From CAZEDU01 sp964511185 (GTDB lineage: Bacteria; Myxococcota; Myxococcia; Myxococcales; Myxococcaceae): a DNA stretch of 49,898 bases. The translations under genes and the position numbers were made by a program. The notes below the pieces were generated by a model, which was not told the origin of the DNA, did not search any database, and saw nothing but the letters and a program-made list of their open reading frames with translations. Positions 9,501 to 17,338 of this stretch are shown piece after piece; positions within the stretch are counted from its first letter, which is position 1, and each line of letters begins with the position of its first letter. The DNA lies in assembly GCA_964511185.1 (NCBI GenBank), contig CAZEDU010000024.1, forward strand, positions 1-49,898. The letters are read 5' to 3'.

Positions 9501-9607
9501 AGCACCTGCGCCTTGGCGCCGCCCTCCTCCAACGCGACCAGGTGACCCACACCCCACTCGGGCTGGGGCAGGTATTTCACTTTGGTGCCGATGACGAGCT
9601 TGCTCAT
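6557..9607 (-). CDS. rapA: RNA polymerase-associated SWI2/SNF2 ATPase RapA
   Basis: A 1016-residue Swi2/Snf2 ATPase. It has the RapA architecture: two SH3/Tudor-like beta barrels at the N-terminus (residues about 5-105), then helicase lobe 1 with ILADEVGLGKTIEAGM (Walker A 183-187), VDEAHHLKG (DEAH 287-290) and LLTATPMQLD (315 on), then lobe 2 with ICTEVGGEGRNFQF and the arginine-finger motif EQRIGRLDRIGQ. A long C-terminal region follows. The lobe 1 motifs, including PHQVGVVQRVLS upstream of Walker A, closely resemble E. coli RapA (968 residues), which recycles stalled RNA polymerase. The gene stands alone and diverges from the DUF1592 gene. Confidence 0.9.
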   Translation of the reverse strand: MSKLVIGTKVKYLPQPEWGVGHLVALEEGGAKAQVLFPAREEGPVWVSTKQGALVAHQLQPGDRIKTAKGRPGVITGEEQGARGLRRYVVRFDDGEVDESPESELRALAPKPDALSMLKEGRVADAKGFLLRRQALQLDEERRCDAVGALLASRVMVKPHQVGVVQRVLSARRPRFILADEVGLGKTIEAGMIFSALRLSGLANRVLVVAPSHLTVQWLAELFHKFNQLFTLLDGERYAQSLKEQPEVSPWARFPKVVTSLELLARGDEHREEAGAADAYWDLVIVDEAHHLKGEKAFAAVERIARNSWGLLLLTATPMQLDPAEYHSLLKLIDPETAPSLREFEARLARQEELSSAVRGLVEKKDAGGIDALARRFPDDGKLQSLEAPEALLNHLAETYSLSDRLIRNRRAVVGGFAERRLHRHRVELPAAERTAREAALEALRQSGKLKGAALANLLRRLESSTAAFLSAVQGTQALRSTPLSLPESDAKLKAFLSVLEGIWKGEPQAKVLVFTEARDTLEMLQRKLREQRIEALGYHGDLPLVERDRQVARFRDPDGPRVLICTEVGGEGRNFQFSHHLVNYDLPWSPAMMEQRIGRLDRIGQTRPVDIHVFDPIGTLSSDLLALLADAVGVFGETVGGLDAVLEEVEPRFLELALAPPKERAAYAAKLKARVQEARAQVQRAYDPLLDLRSFDREAVAALVSRGLERFGLDPTSPDAVPEALPEALEEGLWSLARDLDERLEETVTDLARKVGIGVDTDEQVEAFQCAFHFGHELKVEALPGLQLGEDKVELGTFWRDTALEQEEIEYFATGHALVEALFGFLRDGPFGRNGFRFIERRGPVKARGVELLFHVVPPEPEDTSPGARVPSRQLSRFLSRQLLQVAVGLGPDGKPHAAPELLPALEVEGTSLKGDQVFAAFPELPSFVDAAVEVGTAAAQRALQALQQEARAAVVAERDAALARVRLSLSHQGVQGKALESQLSEERAHYDGILQALEGLKLTLDSACGFVINR

Positions 9608-9830
9608 GCTGGGCGCCTACTTAGTCCCTGGCGCTTGGTTTGGCAGGTTGGAAAGCGTGCAACCGGGTGTTCTCGATTCGACGAGGGGTTGGTCCCTCCA
9701 GTGTCCAACGCGTGCAGCGCGGATCCGCTAACCGGCTGAGATCACGATCCGCTCGCGTGGCATGCGCAGTGCTCTTTCGTCTTGTCGCACTGTTGCGCTT
9801 TTCACTCTTCGAGCGACTTCGAGGCACACC

Positions 9831-11504
9831 TTGCGTTGGGGCAGCTGGTCGTTGGTGGTCGTGGTGCTCGCGACCGCGTGTGATGGCAGAGCGCTGATGT
9901 CCGGACGCGCCGCTGGCCCGAGCGCGCAGAGTCCCACCTCGGTCCCCGAGATTCCGCCCGGCGTGGATCCGCTCACGCTGCGCCAAGGGCTGGGCGCGGT
10001 GGGGCTTCGCCGGCTGTCGCGCGACGAGCTGCGGGCGACGATGCGGGTCGCCACCGGCGTCGACCTGAGCAGTCAAATGTCGTTGCTCCCGAACGACCCG
10101 GAGACGCCGTTCGACGTGAACAGCGCGGACGAAGGGTCGGCGCGGCCCACCGCGTTGGTGCAAGGGCTGGAGTCGATCGCCTCCAACGTGGCCGACGCGG
10201 CGATGGCCGATGCCAGCAAGCGGGCGCAGCTGTTCGGCTGCACGCCGCAGAACGCCGATGACGCCGCGTGCCTGCGCACGTTCATCCACCGGGTGGGGCG
10301 CCGCGTCCTGCGCCGGCCCGTGTCGCCCGCCGAGGTGGACGAGCTCGCCACCGCGGTGTCCGCCTTGAAGGCCGAGGTCGTCGCGCTCGGCGCGCCGTGG
10401 GACTTCACCCAAGGCGCGAAGCTGGTGCTGCGCGCGCTGCTCCTCGACGGCGAGTTCATCTACCGGATCGAGGTGGGCGGCGAGACGGACCACGCGCTGA
10501 TCCGTCAGCTCGACGACTACGAGCTCGCCTCGCGCCTGTCGTTCCTGCTCTGGGGCCGCGGGCCAGACGACGCGCTGCTCGACCAGGCGCAGTCGGGCGC
10601 GCTCGCCACCGACGAGGGCGTGCGCGCCGTCGCCGAGGCGATGATGGCCGACCCGCGCGCGGCCGGGCAGATCACCCGCTTCCACGCGATGTGGCTCGGC
10701 TACAAGTCGATTCCGCTCGCCGAGACGTTGAGCGCCGCGCTGAAGACCGAGGCCGACGCGCTGGTCGAGCGCGTGGTGCTCCAGGAGCGCCGGCCCTGGT
10801 TCGACCTGCTCACCTCCGAAGAGACGTTCGTCAACGCGCAGCTCGCCACGCACTACGGCCTCACCGCGCCGGGCGGCGCCGGCTTCGGTTGGGTGCGCTG
10901 GGGCAGCTCGGGGCGCCGCGGCATCCTCTCGCAGGGCAGCTTCCTGTCGGCCGCGGCGAAGTTCGACGACACCAGCCCCGTGCAGCGCGGGCTGCACGTG
11001 CGCAACCGGCTCTTGTGTCAGGAGGTCCCGCTCCCGCCGCCCGACCCGACCCAGGGCGTCGACGTGGACAATCCGCCCCCGGGCGATGGCTGCAAGACCG
11101 AGCGCTACGCGATGCACGCGCACGGCGGCTGCGCGGCCTGCCACAAGCTGCTCGACCCCATCGGCTTCGGGCTCGAGCGCTACGACACCTCCGGCAAGTA
11201 CCGCGCGCACGACGACGGCCGCCCGGAGTGCGCGCTGGACGGACAAGGCGAGGTCGCGGGCCTCGGCGCGTTCAACGGACCGGGTGAGCTGGGCACGCTG
11301 CTCGCGGGGTCGCCTCAAGTCGAAGCCTGCGTCACCACCCAGGTGTTCCGCTTCGCGGTGGGCCGTCCCGACACGGCGGCGGATCAGCCGCTGCTCTCGC
11401 ACTTGCCCACGCAGTTCCGCGCCTCGGGCCACCGGCTCCATGCGTTGTTCGTCGACCTGGCGGCCAGCGCTGCCTTCCGACACCGCGTTCTTCAGGGGAA
11501 CTAG
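9831..11504 (+). CDS. Exported DUF1592/DUF1588-family protein with CxxCH
   Basis: A lipoprotein-type exported protein of about 557 residues in the DUF1592/DUF1588/DUF1595 group, common in Planctomycetes and myxobacteria. The central part carries the family pattern (FIHRVGRRVLRRPVS, then LRALLLDGEFIYRIE, then ELASRLSFLLWG, then FHAMWLGY). Near the C-terminus is GGCAACHKLLDPIGFGLERYD, with a CxxCH haem c site. The frame is open from ATG 9762, but I prefer TTG 9831. It has GAGG six bases upstream and gives a compact signal peptide ending in the lipobox VVLATAC; the longer form would put 23 extra residues ahead of it. It is followed after 7 bp by a DUF1552 gene, the standard partner. Substrate and electron partner are unknown. 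Confidence 0.85.
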   Translation: MRWGSWSLVVVVLATACDGRALMSGRAAGPSAQSPTSVPEIPPGVDPLTLRQGLGAVGLRRLSRDELRATMRVATGVDLSSQMSLLPNDPETPFDVNSADEGSARPTALVQGLESIASNVADAAMADASKRAQLFGCTPQNADDAACLRTFIHRVGRRVLRRPVSPAEVDELATAVSALKAEVVALGAPWDFTQGAKLVLRALLLDGEFIYRIEVGGETDHALIRQLDDYELASRLSFLLWGRGPDDALLDQAQSGALATDEGVRAVAEAMMADPRAAGQITRFHAMWLGYKSIPLAETLSAALKTEADALVERVVLQERRPWFDLLTSEETFVNAQLATHYGLTAPGGAGFGWVRWGSSGRRGILSQGSFLSAAAKFDDTSPVQRGLHVRNRLLCQEVPLPPPDPTQGVDVDNPPPGDGCKTERYAMHAHGGCAACHKLLDPIGFGLERYDTSGKYRAHDDGRPECALDGQGEVAGLGAFNGPGELGTLLAGSPQVEACVTTQVFRFAVGRPDTAADQPLLSHLPTQFRASGHRLHALFVDLAASAAFRHRVLQGN

Positions 11505-11511
11505 GACCGCA

Positions 11512-12990
11512 ATGACCCGCTTCCGACTGAACCGGCGTACCTTGCTTCGCGGCGCGGGCGGCGTCGCGCTCGGGTTGCCGCTCCTCGAGGTGATGCTGCC
11601 TTCCACCGCGCGCGCCCAGGCGCTCCCTTCGCGGTACGTCGTCCTGTTCGCCGGCACGTCCCTGGGTCGCGGCGGATCCACCTTGTTCCCGCCCAGCACC
11701 GTCGGCACCGGCTACGCCACCACGGTGCCGCTCGCGCCGTTGAACGGCCCCTACGGCGACCTGCGCCCCCACGTCGGCGTGGTGTCGAACCTGCTGCTCC
11801 CCTGGGGGAGCGAGCCGGGCGCGCGCGCGGTGCCGTGGCACTCCAGCTCGCCGGGGCCGCTCTTGTCGGGCGTGCGCGGGACGGCGGGCAACCGCTCGGC
11901 GGCGGCGCGGGGGCCCACGTCGGATCAGCTCGTCGCCGCGGCCAACGCGGGCCAGACGCGCGTGCGCTCGCTGCAGTACCGCGTGCAGAGCGAGGCGTAC
12001 CGCGGCGGCGAAGGCCCGAAGGGCGTCATGTCGTACGCGCGCGAGGCGAACGGCAACATCGTAAGCATCACGCCCATCTCGAGCATTCGGCTCGCGTATA
12101 CCAACCTGGTGACCGGCGGCGCGCCGTCGACCGGGGGCGGTGTGGATCCGCAGGCGCAGGCCGTGGTCCAGGCGCAGCTGAAGCAACGGAAGAGCGTGCT
12201 CGACCTGGTGCTCGCGCGCAGCAAGCGGCTGCAGTCGCGCGTCTCGACGGCCGACCGGGCGCAGCTCGACCGGTACTTCACCGAGCTGAGAGAGCTGGAG
12301 ACGAGCATCGGGTCGGTGCCCGAGCCGACGCCTGGCGGTGCGGCGAACCAGTGCTCGCCGGTGTACGCGGAGCTGCAGGCGAAGGGCACGCCGACGGATC
12401 CACCCGTGGTCCGCAGCACCTACGGCGCCGACGCCCGGTCCATCGGCTACGCCGACGAGACCCTGCGCGGGAAGTGGCTGGCGGACCTGACGCGGCTGGC
12501 GTTCACCTGCGACCTGACGCGCTCGGTCAGCATCCTGCAGACGTATGCGCAGTGCTTCATGGCGGTGACGAAGATTCACAGCACGCTCGCGAGCTACAAC
12601 GGCGACCTGCACGAGACGGGGCACGGGCCGACCTCGCTCACCCAGATGTCGCACGCCGTGGGCTGGCACGTGGATCACTTCGCGTACTTGGTGCGCGGGC
12701 TGCTCAACACGCAGGAGGCCGGCGCGCCGCTGCTCGACCGCTGCGCGGTGGTGTTGGTGTTCGAAGGGGGCGTCGGGCGTGACCCGGAAGGCGGCGCCAA
12801 CGGCTCGCCGCACTCGTCGGAGAACATGGGCGCGCTGTATGCGGGGCGCGCGGGTGGCTTGAAGCCAGGGCAGCACATTCGGTCGAACCAGGCCCACCCG
12901 GCGCGCGTGCTCTTGTCGGCGATGCGCGCGGTGGGCGTGAACGGGCCGCTCGGAGAGATAACGGAGCCGTTGGCGGAGATGTTTGCGTAG
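11512..12990 (+). CDS. Tat-exported DUF1552 protein
   Basis: A 492-residue DUF1552 protein. It opens with a twin-arginine signal peptide (NRRTLLRG, hydrophobic segment, ARAQA cleavage region), so it is exported folded, usually a sign of a cofactor or of assembly before export. The body resembles the sulfatase/alkaline-phosphatase-like fold reported for this family (RYVVLFAGTSLGRGG, later WHVDHFAYLVRGLL and GRDPEGGANGSPHSSEN). DUF1552 and DUF1592 genes are almost always adjacent, and here the gap is 7 bp, so the two probably act together in the envelope. No enzyme activity is established for the pair. Confidence 0.85.
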   Translation: MTRFRLNRRTLLRGAGGVALGLPLLEVMLPSTARAQALPSRYVVLFAGTSLGRGGSTLFPPSTVGTGYATTVPLAPLNGPYGDLRPHVGVVSNLLLPWGSEPGARAVPWHSSSPGPLLSGVRGTAGNRSAAARGPTSDQLVAAANAGQTRVRSLQYRVQSEAYRGGEGPKGVMSYAREANGNIVSITPISSIRLAYTNLVTGGAPSTGGGVDPQAQAVVQAQLKQRKSVLDLVLARSKRLQSRVSTADRAQLDRYFTELRELETSIGSVPEPTPGGAANQCSPVYAELQAKGTPTDPPVVRSTYGADARSIGYADETLRGKWLADLTRLAFTCDLTRSVSILQTYAQCFMAVTKIHSTLASYNGDLHETGHGPTSLTQMSHAVGWHVDHFAYLVRGLLNTQEAGAPLLDRCAVVLVFEGGVGRDPEGGANGSPHSSENMGALYAGRAGGLKPGQHIRSNQAHPARVLLSAMRAVGVNGPLGEITEPLAEMFA

Positions 12991-13004
12991 GCGACTCGAG
13001 TGGT

Positions 13005-13589
13005 ATGAGGCGCGGCGTGGACGTCGTTCCACATGAGCGACCGAAGCCATCCCGCGCGCCGGTGCATGCGAACGCCGCGGTGTTCGAGCTGGCGGACGCC
13101 GACGCGCTGACGCGGGCGCTGCAGGGTTGCACGACGGTGCTGCAGCTCATTGGCACGACGCGAAGGCGGTTCGCCTCGGGCGATACGTACGAGACGAGTG
13201 ACATTGGGACGACGGCGCAGCTGGTGGCGGGCGCGAAGCGCGCGGGCGTCGGGCATTTCGTGTTGCTGAGCTCGGCCGGCACGGGACGGCCTTGGGGCGC
13301 TTACTTGCGGACGAAGGCGCGCGCCGAGGCGCTGGTGGTGGAGAGCGGGATTCCGTACACGATTTTTAGGCCGTCGATGCTGACGGGCACCGAGGGACGG
13401 AGCGCGCCGCCGGGCGCGGAGTGGCTGACGCGCGCGCTGGGGCTCGAGCGCTGGCGGCCGATTTCGGTCCAGGCGCTGTCGAGCGCGATGCTGCTCGTGG
13501 CGGAGAAGCGGGCGCCGCTCGGCCGCGTGCTCGAGGGCGAGCCGCTGTGGCAAGCCGTGGCGCAGTCGGGCTTCGAGGGCGGGCATTAA
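13005..13589 (+). pseudogene. N-terminally truncated NAD(P)-binding (NmrA-like) protein
   Basis: A 194-residue open frame related to atypical short-chain dehydrogenases of the NmrA / NAD(P)H-binding type. Visible are the second strand (GVDVVPHERP), the acidic ELADADALTRALQGCTTVLQLIG segment, the ETSDIGTTAQLVAGAKRAGVGHFVLLSSAG strand with Ser, the active-site-like YLRTKARAEALV (YxxxK) and GIPYTIFRPSMLTG. The first strand and glycine-rich GxxGxxG loop that should bind the cofactor are missing. Translating upstream in frame to the DUF1552 stop gives nothing like them. The start lies only 15 bp after that stop, as if a deletion removed the front of the gene. It may be a remnant or a cofactor-free derivative. 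Confidence 0.6.
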
Positions 13590-13630
13590 GGCGGATGGAC
13601 GGCGCCTCCGCTGGGCAAAACCACGGACCG

Positions 13631-14929
13631 TCAGGGCACCAACGTCGCGAGCTCGCGGTACACCGACCCGACATCCCCCCGCGCGCCGATGAGCCGCAGC
13701 ACCTGCGTCAGCTCTCCCACCGCGCGGAAGAACATCACCGCCTCCGCCGGCGGGCGAATGCGCAAGACCTTCGTCGCGTGGAGCGCGAAGAACTTCTTGA
13801 TGTCCCAGGTGGTGCTGTCCTTGGCGAAGTCGTAGTCGCTCGTGTGCAGCGGCTTGCCGCCGAGCTGCAGCATCTGCCGCAGCACGGTCCGCGCCTCCTC
13901 GTCCGGCAAGTCGATGGTGAAGCCGGCCTGCCGCACCATCCCGACCTCGTCGATGGGCTTGCCGGCCACGGCGGCCTTGAATGCCGACCGGAGCGCCTCG
14001 AGGAACGGACCGTCGAACCGCTTCACCGAGCCGAAGTCGAGCACGCCGAGCGTCCCGTCCGACAGCACCACGAAGTTGCCGGGGTGCGGATCCGCGTGCA
14101 GCACGCCACGCGCGAGGAACGGACCGTACACGGCGCGCATCAAGAGCCGCGTCAAGCGGAAGCGCTCCTCGTTCGAGGGTCCGGCGTCGAGCACCTCTTT
14201 CAACGTGGGTCCTTCGAAGCGCTCGAGCGTCAGCACGGTCTTCGCGGTGTGATCATCGATGATCTGCGGCACCCGCAAGTCGGCGCACGCCACGGCGGCG
14301 GCGCCGTACACGCGCGACAGCTCCGCCTCCCGCTGGTAGTCGAGCTCGGCCAACAGCTCCCGCTGCATCTCCTCGAGGTACGCGCGCCCATCGAGCAGCC
14401 GGTGTGTCTTGGAGATGGCCCGCGCGACCAGGCTCAGGTTGTCGAGGTCAGAGGTGAGCGCGTCGGCCACGCCGGGGTACTGCACCTTCACGGCCACCTT
14501 GCGGCCATCCTTCAACACCGCGCCGTGCACCTGCCCCAGGCTCGCCGCGGCGCTCGGCGCCTCGTCGAACTGCGCGAAGAGCTCGGCGGCGGGCTTGCCG
14601 AACGCGGCGCGAATGACGCCGTCGACCTGCGAGAACGCCATCGGCGGCGCTTGGTGCTGAAGCCGCGCGAGCACCGCGCGCAGCTCGGGCGGAAGCGCGT
14701 CGGGGTCGAGGCTCGCCACCTGACCGAGCTTCATCGCCAGCCCTTTGAGCTCCCCCAACGTCGAGGTCAGCTTCTCGACGGCGGCCTGGCTCAACACGCT
14801 GGAGTCCTCGCCGGCCAAGCGACGCACGCCGCGCACCACGGCGTCGGTGCCCAACTGCGCGGAGAGCCCCGCGAGCTTTTTGAACCGCGCGAAGCGGCCC
14901 CGCAGAAGCGATGAGCTGTCGTCGGACAC
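13631..14929 (-). CDS. ABC1/UbiB-family atypical kinase
   Basis: A 432-residue member of the ABC1 (AarF/UbiB/ADCK) family of atypical kinases. The diagnostic features are intact: KLGQ (KxGQ, residues 67-70), the Ala-rich loop AAASLGQV (128-135) replacing the P-loop, VAVKVQ with K149, HADPHPGN (279-286) and DFGS (299-302). Family members support ubiquinone or other isoprenoid-lipid metabolism, with ATPase activity shown for some. No C-terminal membrane helices are evident, unlike E. coli UbiB, so this is not UbiB in the strict sense. It is transcribed downstream of the DUF952 gene with a 6-bp gap and probably shares its message. Confidence 0.88.
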   Translation of the reverse strand: MSDDSSSLLRGRFARFKKLAGLSAQLGTDAVVRGVRRLAGEDSSVLSQAAVEKLTSTLGELKGLAMKLGQVASLDPDALPPELRAVLARLQHQAPPMAFSQVDGVIRAAFGKPAAELFAQFDEAPSAAASLGQVHGAVLKDGRKVAVKVQYPGVADALTSDLDNLSLVARAISKTHRLLDGRAYLEEMQRELLAELDYQREAELSRVYGAAAVACADLRVPQIIDDHTAKTVLTLERFEGPTLKEVLDAGPSNEERFRLTRLLMRAVYGPFLARGVLHADPHPGNFVVLSDGTLGVLDFGSVKRFDGPFLEALRSAFKAAVAGKPIDEVGMVRQAGFTIDLPDEEARTVLRQMLQLGGKPLHTSDYDFAKDSTTWDIKKFFALHATKVLRIRPPAEAVMFFRAVGELTQVLRLIGARGDVGSVYRELATLVP

Positions 14930-14935
14930 GGTGCT

Positions 14936-15316
14936 CTACTCAATATCGCCGGGCCGCCGCGGCGCAAGCGGGGATGACCCGCGCGGGAGCTGGCGAAACA
15001 CGCCGTCGGCGTCGGGCTGCCATGCGAGCGCGGCGTGCACGGCGGCCAACGGCAGCGGCCCGTAGCAGTGGGGAAACAACGCACCGCCGGTCGACGGCTC
15101 GAGCTGGAGCGCGGCCCCCAACGCGGCGGCGCGCACCACCAGCAGCACCAGGTCGGTCCGCCCGGCGTAGTAGCGGTTCGCGGTGCCGATCAGCTGATCC
15201 GCCCGCGACAGGTGAATGAAACCTTCCTCGGCGAGCGAGGGAGCCACGTACGTCCCAGCGGCCTGCGCCCGGCGCCACGCCTCAGGCTCGGCGAGGTGAA
15301 AAATCAGCTCGTCCAC
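14936..15316 (-). CDS. DUF952 family protein
   Basis: A protein of about 126 residues with the DUF952 pattern: IFHLAEPEAWRRAQAAGTYVAPSLAEEGFIHLS near the N-terminus, then LVLLVVRAAALGAALQLEPSTGGALFPHCYGPLPLAAV. The conserved FIH and PHxYGPL motifs are present. The fold is small and ADP-ribosyltransferase-like in structural surveys, but its function is unknown. I favour a GTG start at 15316, preceded by AGGAAG at five bases. An ATG at 15343 would add nine residues and has no binding site. It is the first gene of a likely two-gene unit with the ABC1 kinase, and its start region is divergent from the YqiJ-like gene. Confidence 0.8.
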   Translation of the reverse strand: MDELIFHLAEPEAWRRAQAAGTYVAPSLAEEGFIHLSRADQLIGTANRYYAGRTDLVLLVVRAAALGAALQLEPSTGGALFPHCYGPLPLAAVHAALAWQPDADGVFRQLPRGSSPLAPRRPGDIE

Positions 15317-15395
15317 GACCACTTCCTGTCGCGCGGGCGCCATGACGGGCTTTATGGTACCGCCTCGTCTTCCTCGCTCGCGGGGGTTCTTGCCA

Positions 15396-16025
15396 ATGCT
15401 CGCTGTCTTCGTCACCTCGCTCATCCTGGGCGGAGGGCTCCTAGTGTTGTCGCTCGTCACGGGCGGCGGCGACGACCATGGTGCGGGCGACGGTGACGGC
15501 GATTTCGACTCGCACGACCACCACGGGCACGAGGGCCTGGGATTGGGCCAGGCGCTCCCCATCACCTCGCTGTCGTTCTGGACCTTCTTCCTCGCCTTCT
15601 TCGGGCTGACGGGCGCGCTGCTCACCGTGCTCGGCCTGGTCCCCAGCGCGATCATCACCACCGCGCTCTCGGCGGCGCTCGGCTATGGCCTGGGGCTCAC
15701 CGCCACCCGCGTGATTCGCAAGCTCCGCACCCAGCAGATCGACAGCTCGGTGAGCCCGAAGGACCTGTTCGGCGCGCTGGGCACGGTGCTGCTCCCGGTG
15801 GTCCGCGGGCAGCCCGGCAAGGTGCGCTTGCAGCTCAAGGGCCGGCTCGCCGACTTCATCGCGGTCACCGACGAGTCGGCGCCGCTGCAAGCGAAGGCGC
15901 GCGTCGTGGTCCAAGAAGTCTTGAGCGACGGAACGCTCAAAGTCGTGGCGCTCGGCCCTGAGCCGCTCGAACTGGGTCTCCCCGACGCCCCGCAGCTGCA
16001 ACCCAAGAAGGAGCGAGTGCAATGA
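15396..16025 (+). CDS. YqiJ/NfeD-like OB-fold membrane protein (flotillin partner)
   Basis: A 209-residue inner-membrane protein. An N-terminal helix (AVFVTSLILGGGLLVLSLV) is followed by a His/Asp/Gly-rich loop (DDHGAGDGDGDFDSHDHHGHE, residues about 28-48), two or three more membrane helices and a soluble C-terminal beta domain (LFGALGTVLLPVVRGQPGKVRLQLKGRLADFIAV) of the NfeD/OB type. NfeD-like proteins are the standard partners of bacterial flotillins. Here the gene overlaps the first of two flotillin genes by four bases (ATGA), which supports a YqiJ-YqiK style pair. The frame is also open from ATG 15342; I chose ATG 15396 because it begins right at the membrane helix. Confidence 0.8.
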   Translation: MLAVFVTSLILGGGLLVLSLVTGGGDDHGAGDGDGDFDSHDHHGHEGLGLGQALPITSLSFWTFFLAFFGLTGALLTVLGLVPSAIITTALSAALGYGLGLTATRVIRKLRTQQIDSSVSPKDLFGALGTVLLPVVRGQPGKVRLQLKGRLADFIAVTDESAPLQAKARVVVQEVLSDGTLKVVALGPEPLELGLPDAPQLQPKKERVQ

Positions 16026-17305
16026 ACGAGATGTTGGATCTGTCGCAGCTCATCGGCCCGGCGGTGGTGGGCCTGGGGCTGCTCACGTTGGTGACGCTGG
16101 GCCTCGCCGGCATTCGCACGCTCATCTACCTGTGCCGCCCCAGCGAGGTGCTCATCTTCTCGGGCCGCAACCACCAGCTCACCGACGGCCGCACGATCGG
16201 CTTCCGCGTGGTGACGGGCGGCCGCGCGTTTCGCCTGCCGATCCTCGAGCGGGTCGACCGCATGGACATCAGCCTGCTCTCGGTGCCGATGGCCATTCAG
16301 GGCGCCTATTCGCAGGGCGGCATTCCGCTCTCGGTGCACGCGATCGCCAACGTGAAGGTCTCGTCGGATCCGCAGATCATCGGCAACGCCATCGAGCGCT
16401 TCTTGGGCCACGACCGCATGGCGATCGCCCGCGTGGCGAAGGAGACGCTTGAAGGCCACCTGCGCGGCGTGCTCGCCAACATGACGCCGGAGGAGGTCAA
16501 CGAGGACCGGCTCAAGTTCGCCGACCGGCTGAGCGAGGAGGCCGAGGACGACCTGCGCAAGCTGGGCCTGCAGTTGGACACGCTCAAGATTCAGAACGTC
16601 ACCGACGACCGGAAGTACCTGGACAGCGTCGGCCGCGCGCGCATCGCCGAGGCGCTGCGGGCCGCCGAGGTGGCGGAGTCGGACGCGGTGCGGTCCGCGG
16701 AGGAGTCCGAGGCGAAGGCGCAGGCGCGGGGTCACGTGGCCCAGGCGCAGGCGGACGCGAACATTCAGCGGCGGCGGAACGCGCTGCGCCAGACGCTCGC
16801 CGAGTTGGAGGCGCAGGCCCGCAGCGAAGAGGAGCGCACCAAGGCGGCGGCGCTCGAGGCCCGCGCCGAGGCGGAGAAGGCGCTGCAGACGCTGCGCGCG
16901 CAGGTGGAGCAGCTTCGCTTGACCGCCGACGTCACCGTGCCGGCGGAGATGGAGCGGCAGGTCAAGGAGCTCGAGGCGGCGGGCCACGCGACGCCGATCG
17001 CCGAGAACGGCCGCGCGATGGCGGAAGCGCTCGAGCGCGTCGCGGCGGCGTGGAAGGCGAGCGGCGCGGCGGCGATGGACATCTTCGTGCTGCAGCACAT
17101 CGAAGAGCTCCTGGTGAAGGTCACCAACGCCGCGTCCTCGCTGGAGGTCGGGAAGGTGGCGCTGCTCGACGCGGGCGATGGGCAGACCCTGGCCCGCTAC
17201 GCGAGCGCGTTCCCGGCCACCGTGTCGGCGCTGTTCGACGAGCTGCACCGCACGCTGGGCGTCGACATCCGCAAGTCGTTGGCGGGTGCGACCACGCCGC
17301 GCTGA
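16022..17305 (+). CDS. Flotillin-family protein, copy A
   Basis: A 427-residue flotillin/SPFH protein. One N-terminal membrane helix (residues about 8-32) is followed by IYLCRPSEVLIFSGR, the SPFH domain with IANVKVSSDPQIIGNAIERFLG and ETLEGHLRGVLANMTPEEVNEDR, and a long Ala/Glu/Arg-rich coiled coil (about 200-310). The C-terminus (MDIFVLQHIEELLVKVTNAASSLEVGKVALLD) matches the flotillin tail. Such proteins oligomerise in membrane microdomains and affect membrane fluidity and protein sorting. It is coupled to the YqiJ-like gene upstream and followed by a paralogue 33 bp later. Confidence 0.88.
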   Translation: MNEMLDLSQLIGPAVVGLGLLTLVTLGLAGIRTLIYLCRPSEVLIFSGRNHQLTDGRTIGFRVVTGGRAFRLPILERVDRMDISLLSVPMAIQGAYSQGGIPLSVHAIANVKVSSDPQIIGNAIERFLGHDRMAIARVAKETLEGHLRGVLANMTPEEVNEDRLKFADRLSEEAEDDLRKLGLQLDTLKIQNVTDDRKYLDSVGRARIAEALRAAEVAESDAVRSAEESEAKAQARGHVAQAQADANIQRRRNALRQTLAELEAQARSEEERTKAAALEARAEAEKALQTLRAQVEQLRLTADVTVPAEMERQVKELEAAGHATPIAENGRAMAEALERVAAAWKASGAAAMDIFVLQHIEELLVKVTNAASSLEVGKVALLDAGDGQTLARYASAFPATVSALFDELHRTLGVDIRKSLAGATTPR

Positions 17306-17338
17306 CTTCCACCCCCTTCGAAAGACGAGAGGCTTCAC

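Noticed and set aside
6854..9739. 961-codon plus-strand open frame opposite rapA
   Set aside because: It is a GC-rich antisense shadow: composition is His/Arg/Glu/Ala-rich without domains, and the minus strand carries an intact RapA.
9621..11708. 695-codon minus-strand frame
   Set aside because: It covers the DUF1592 gene and two gene borders, with Arg-rich shadow composition.
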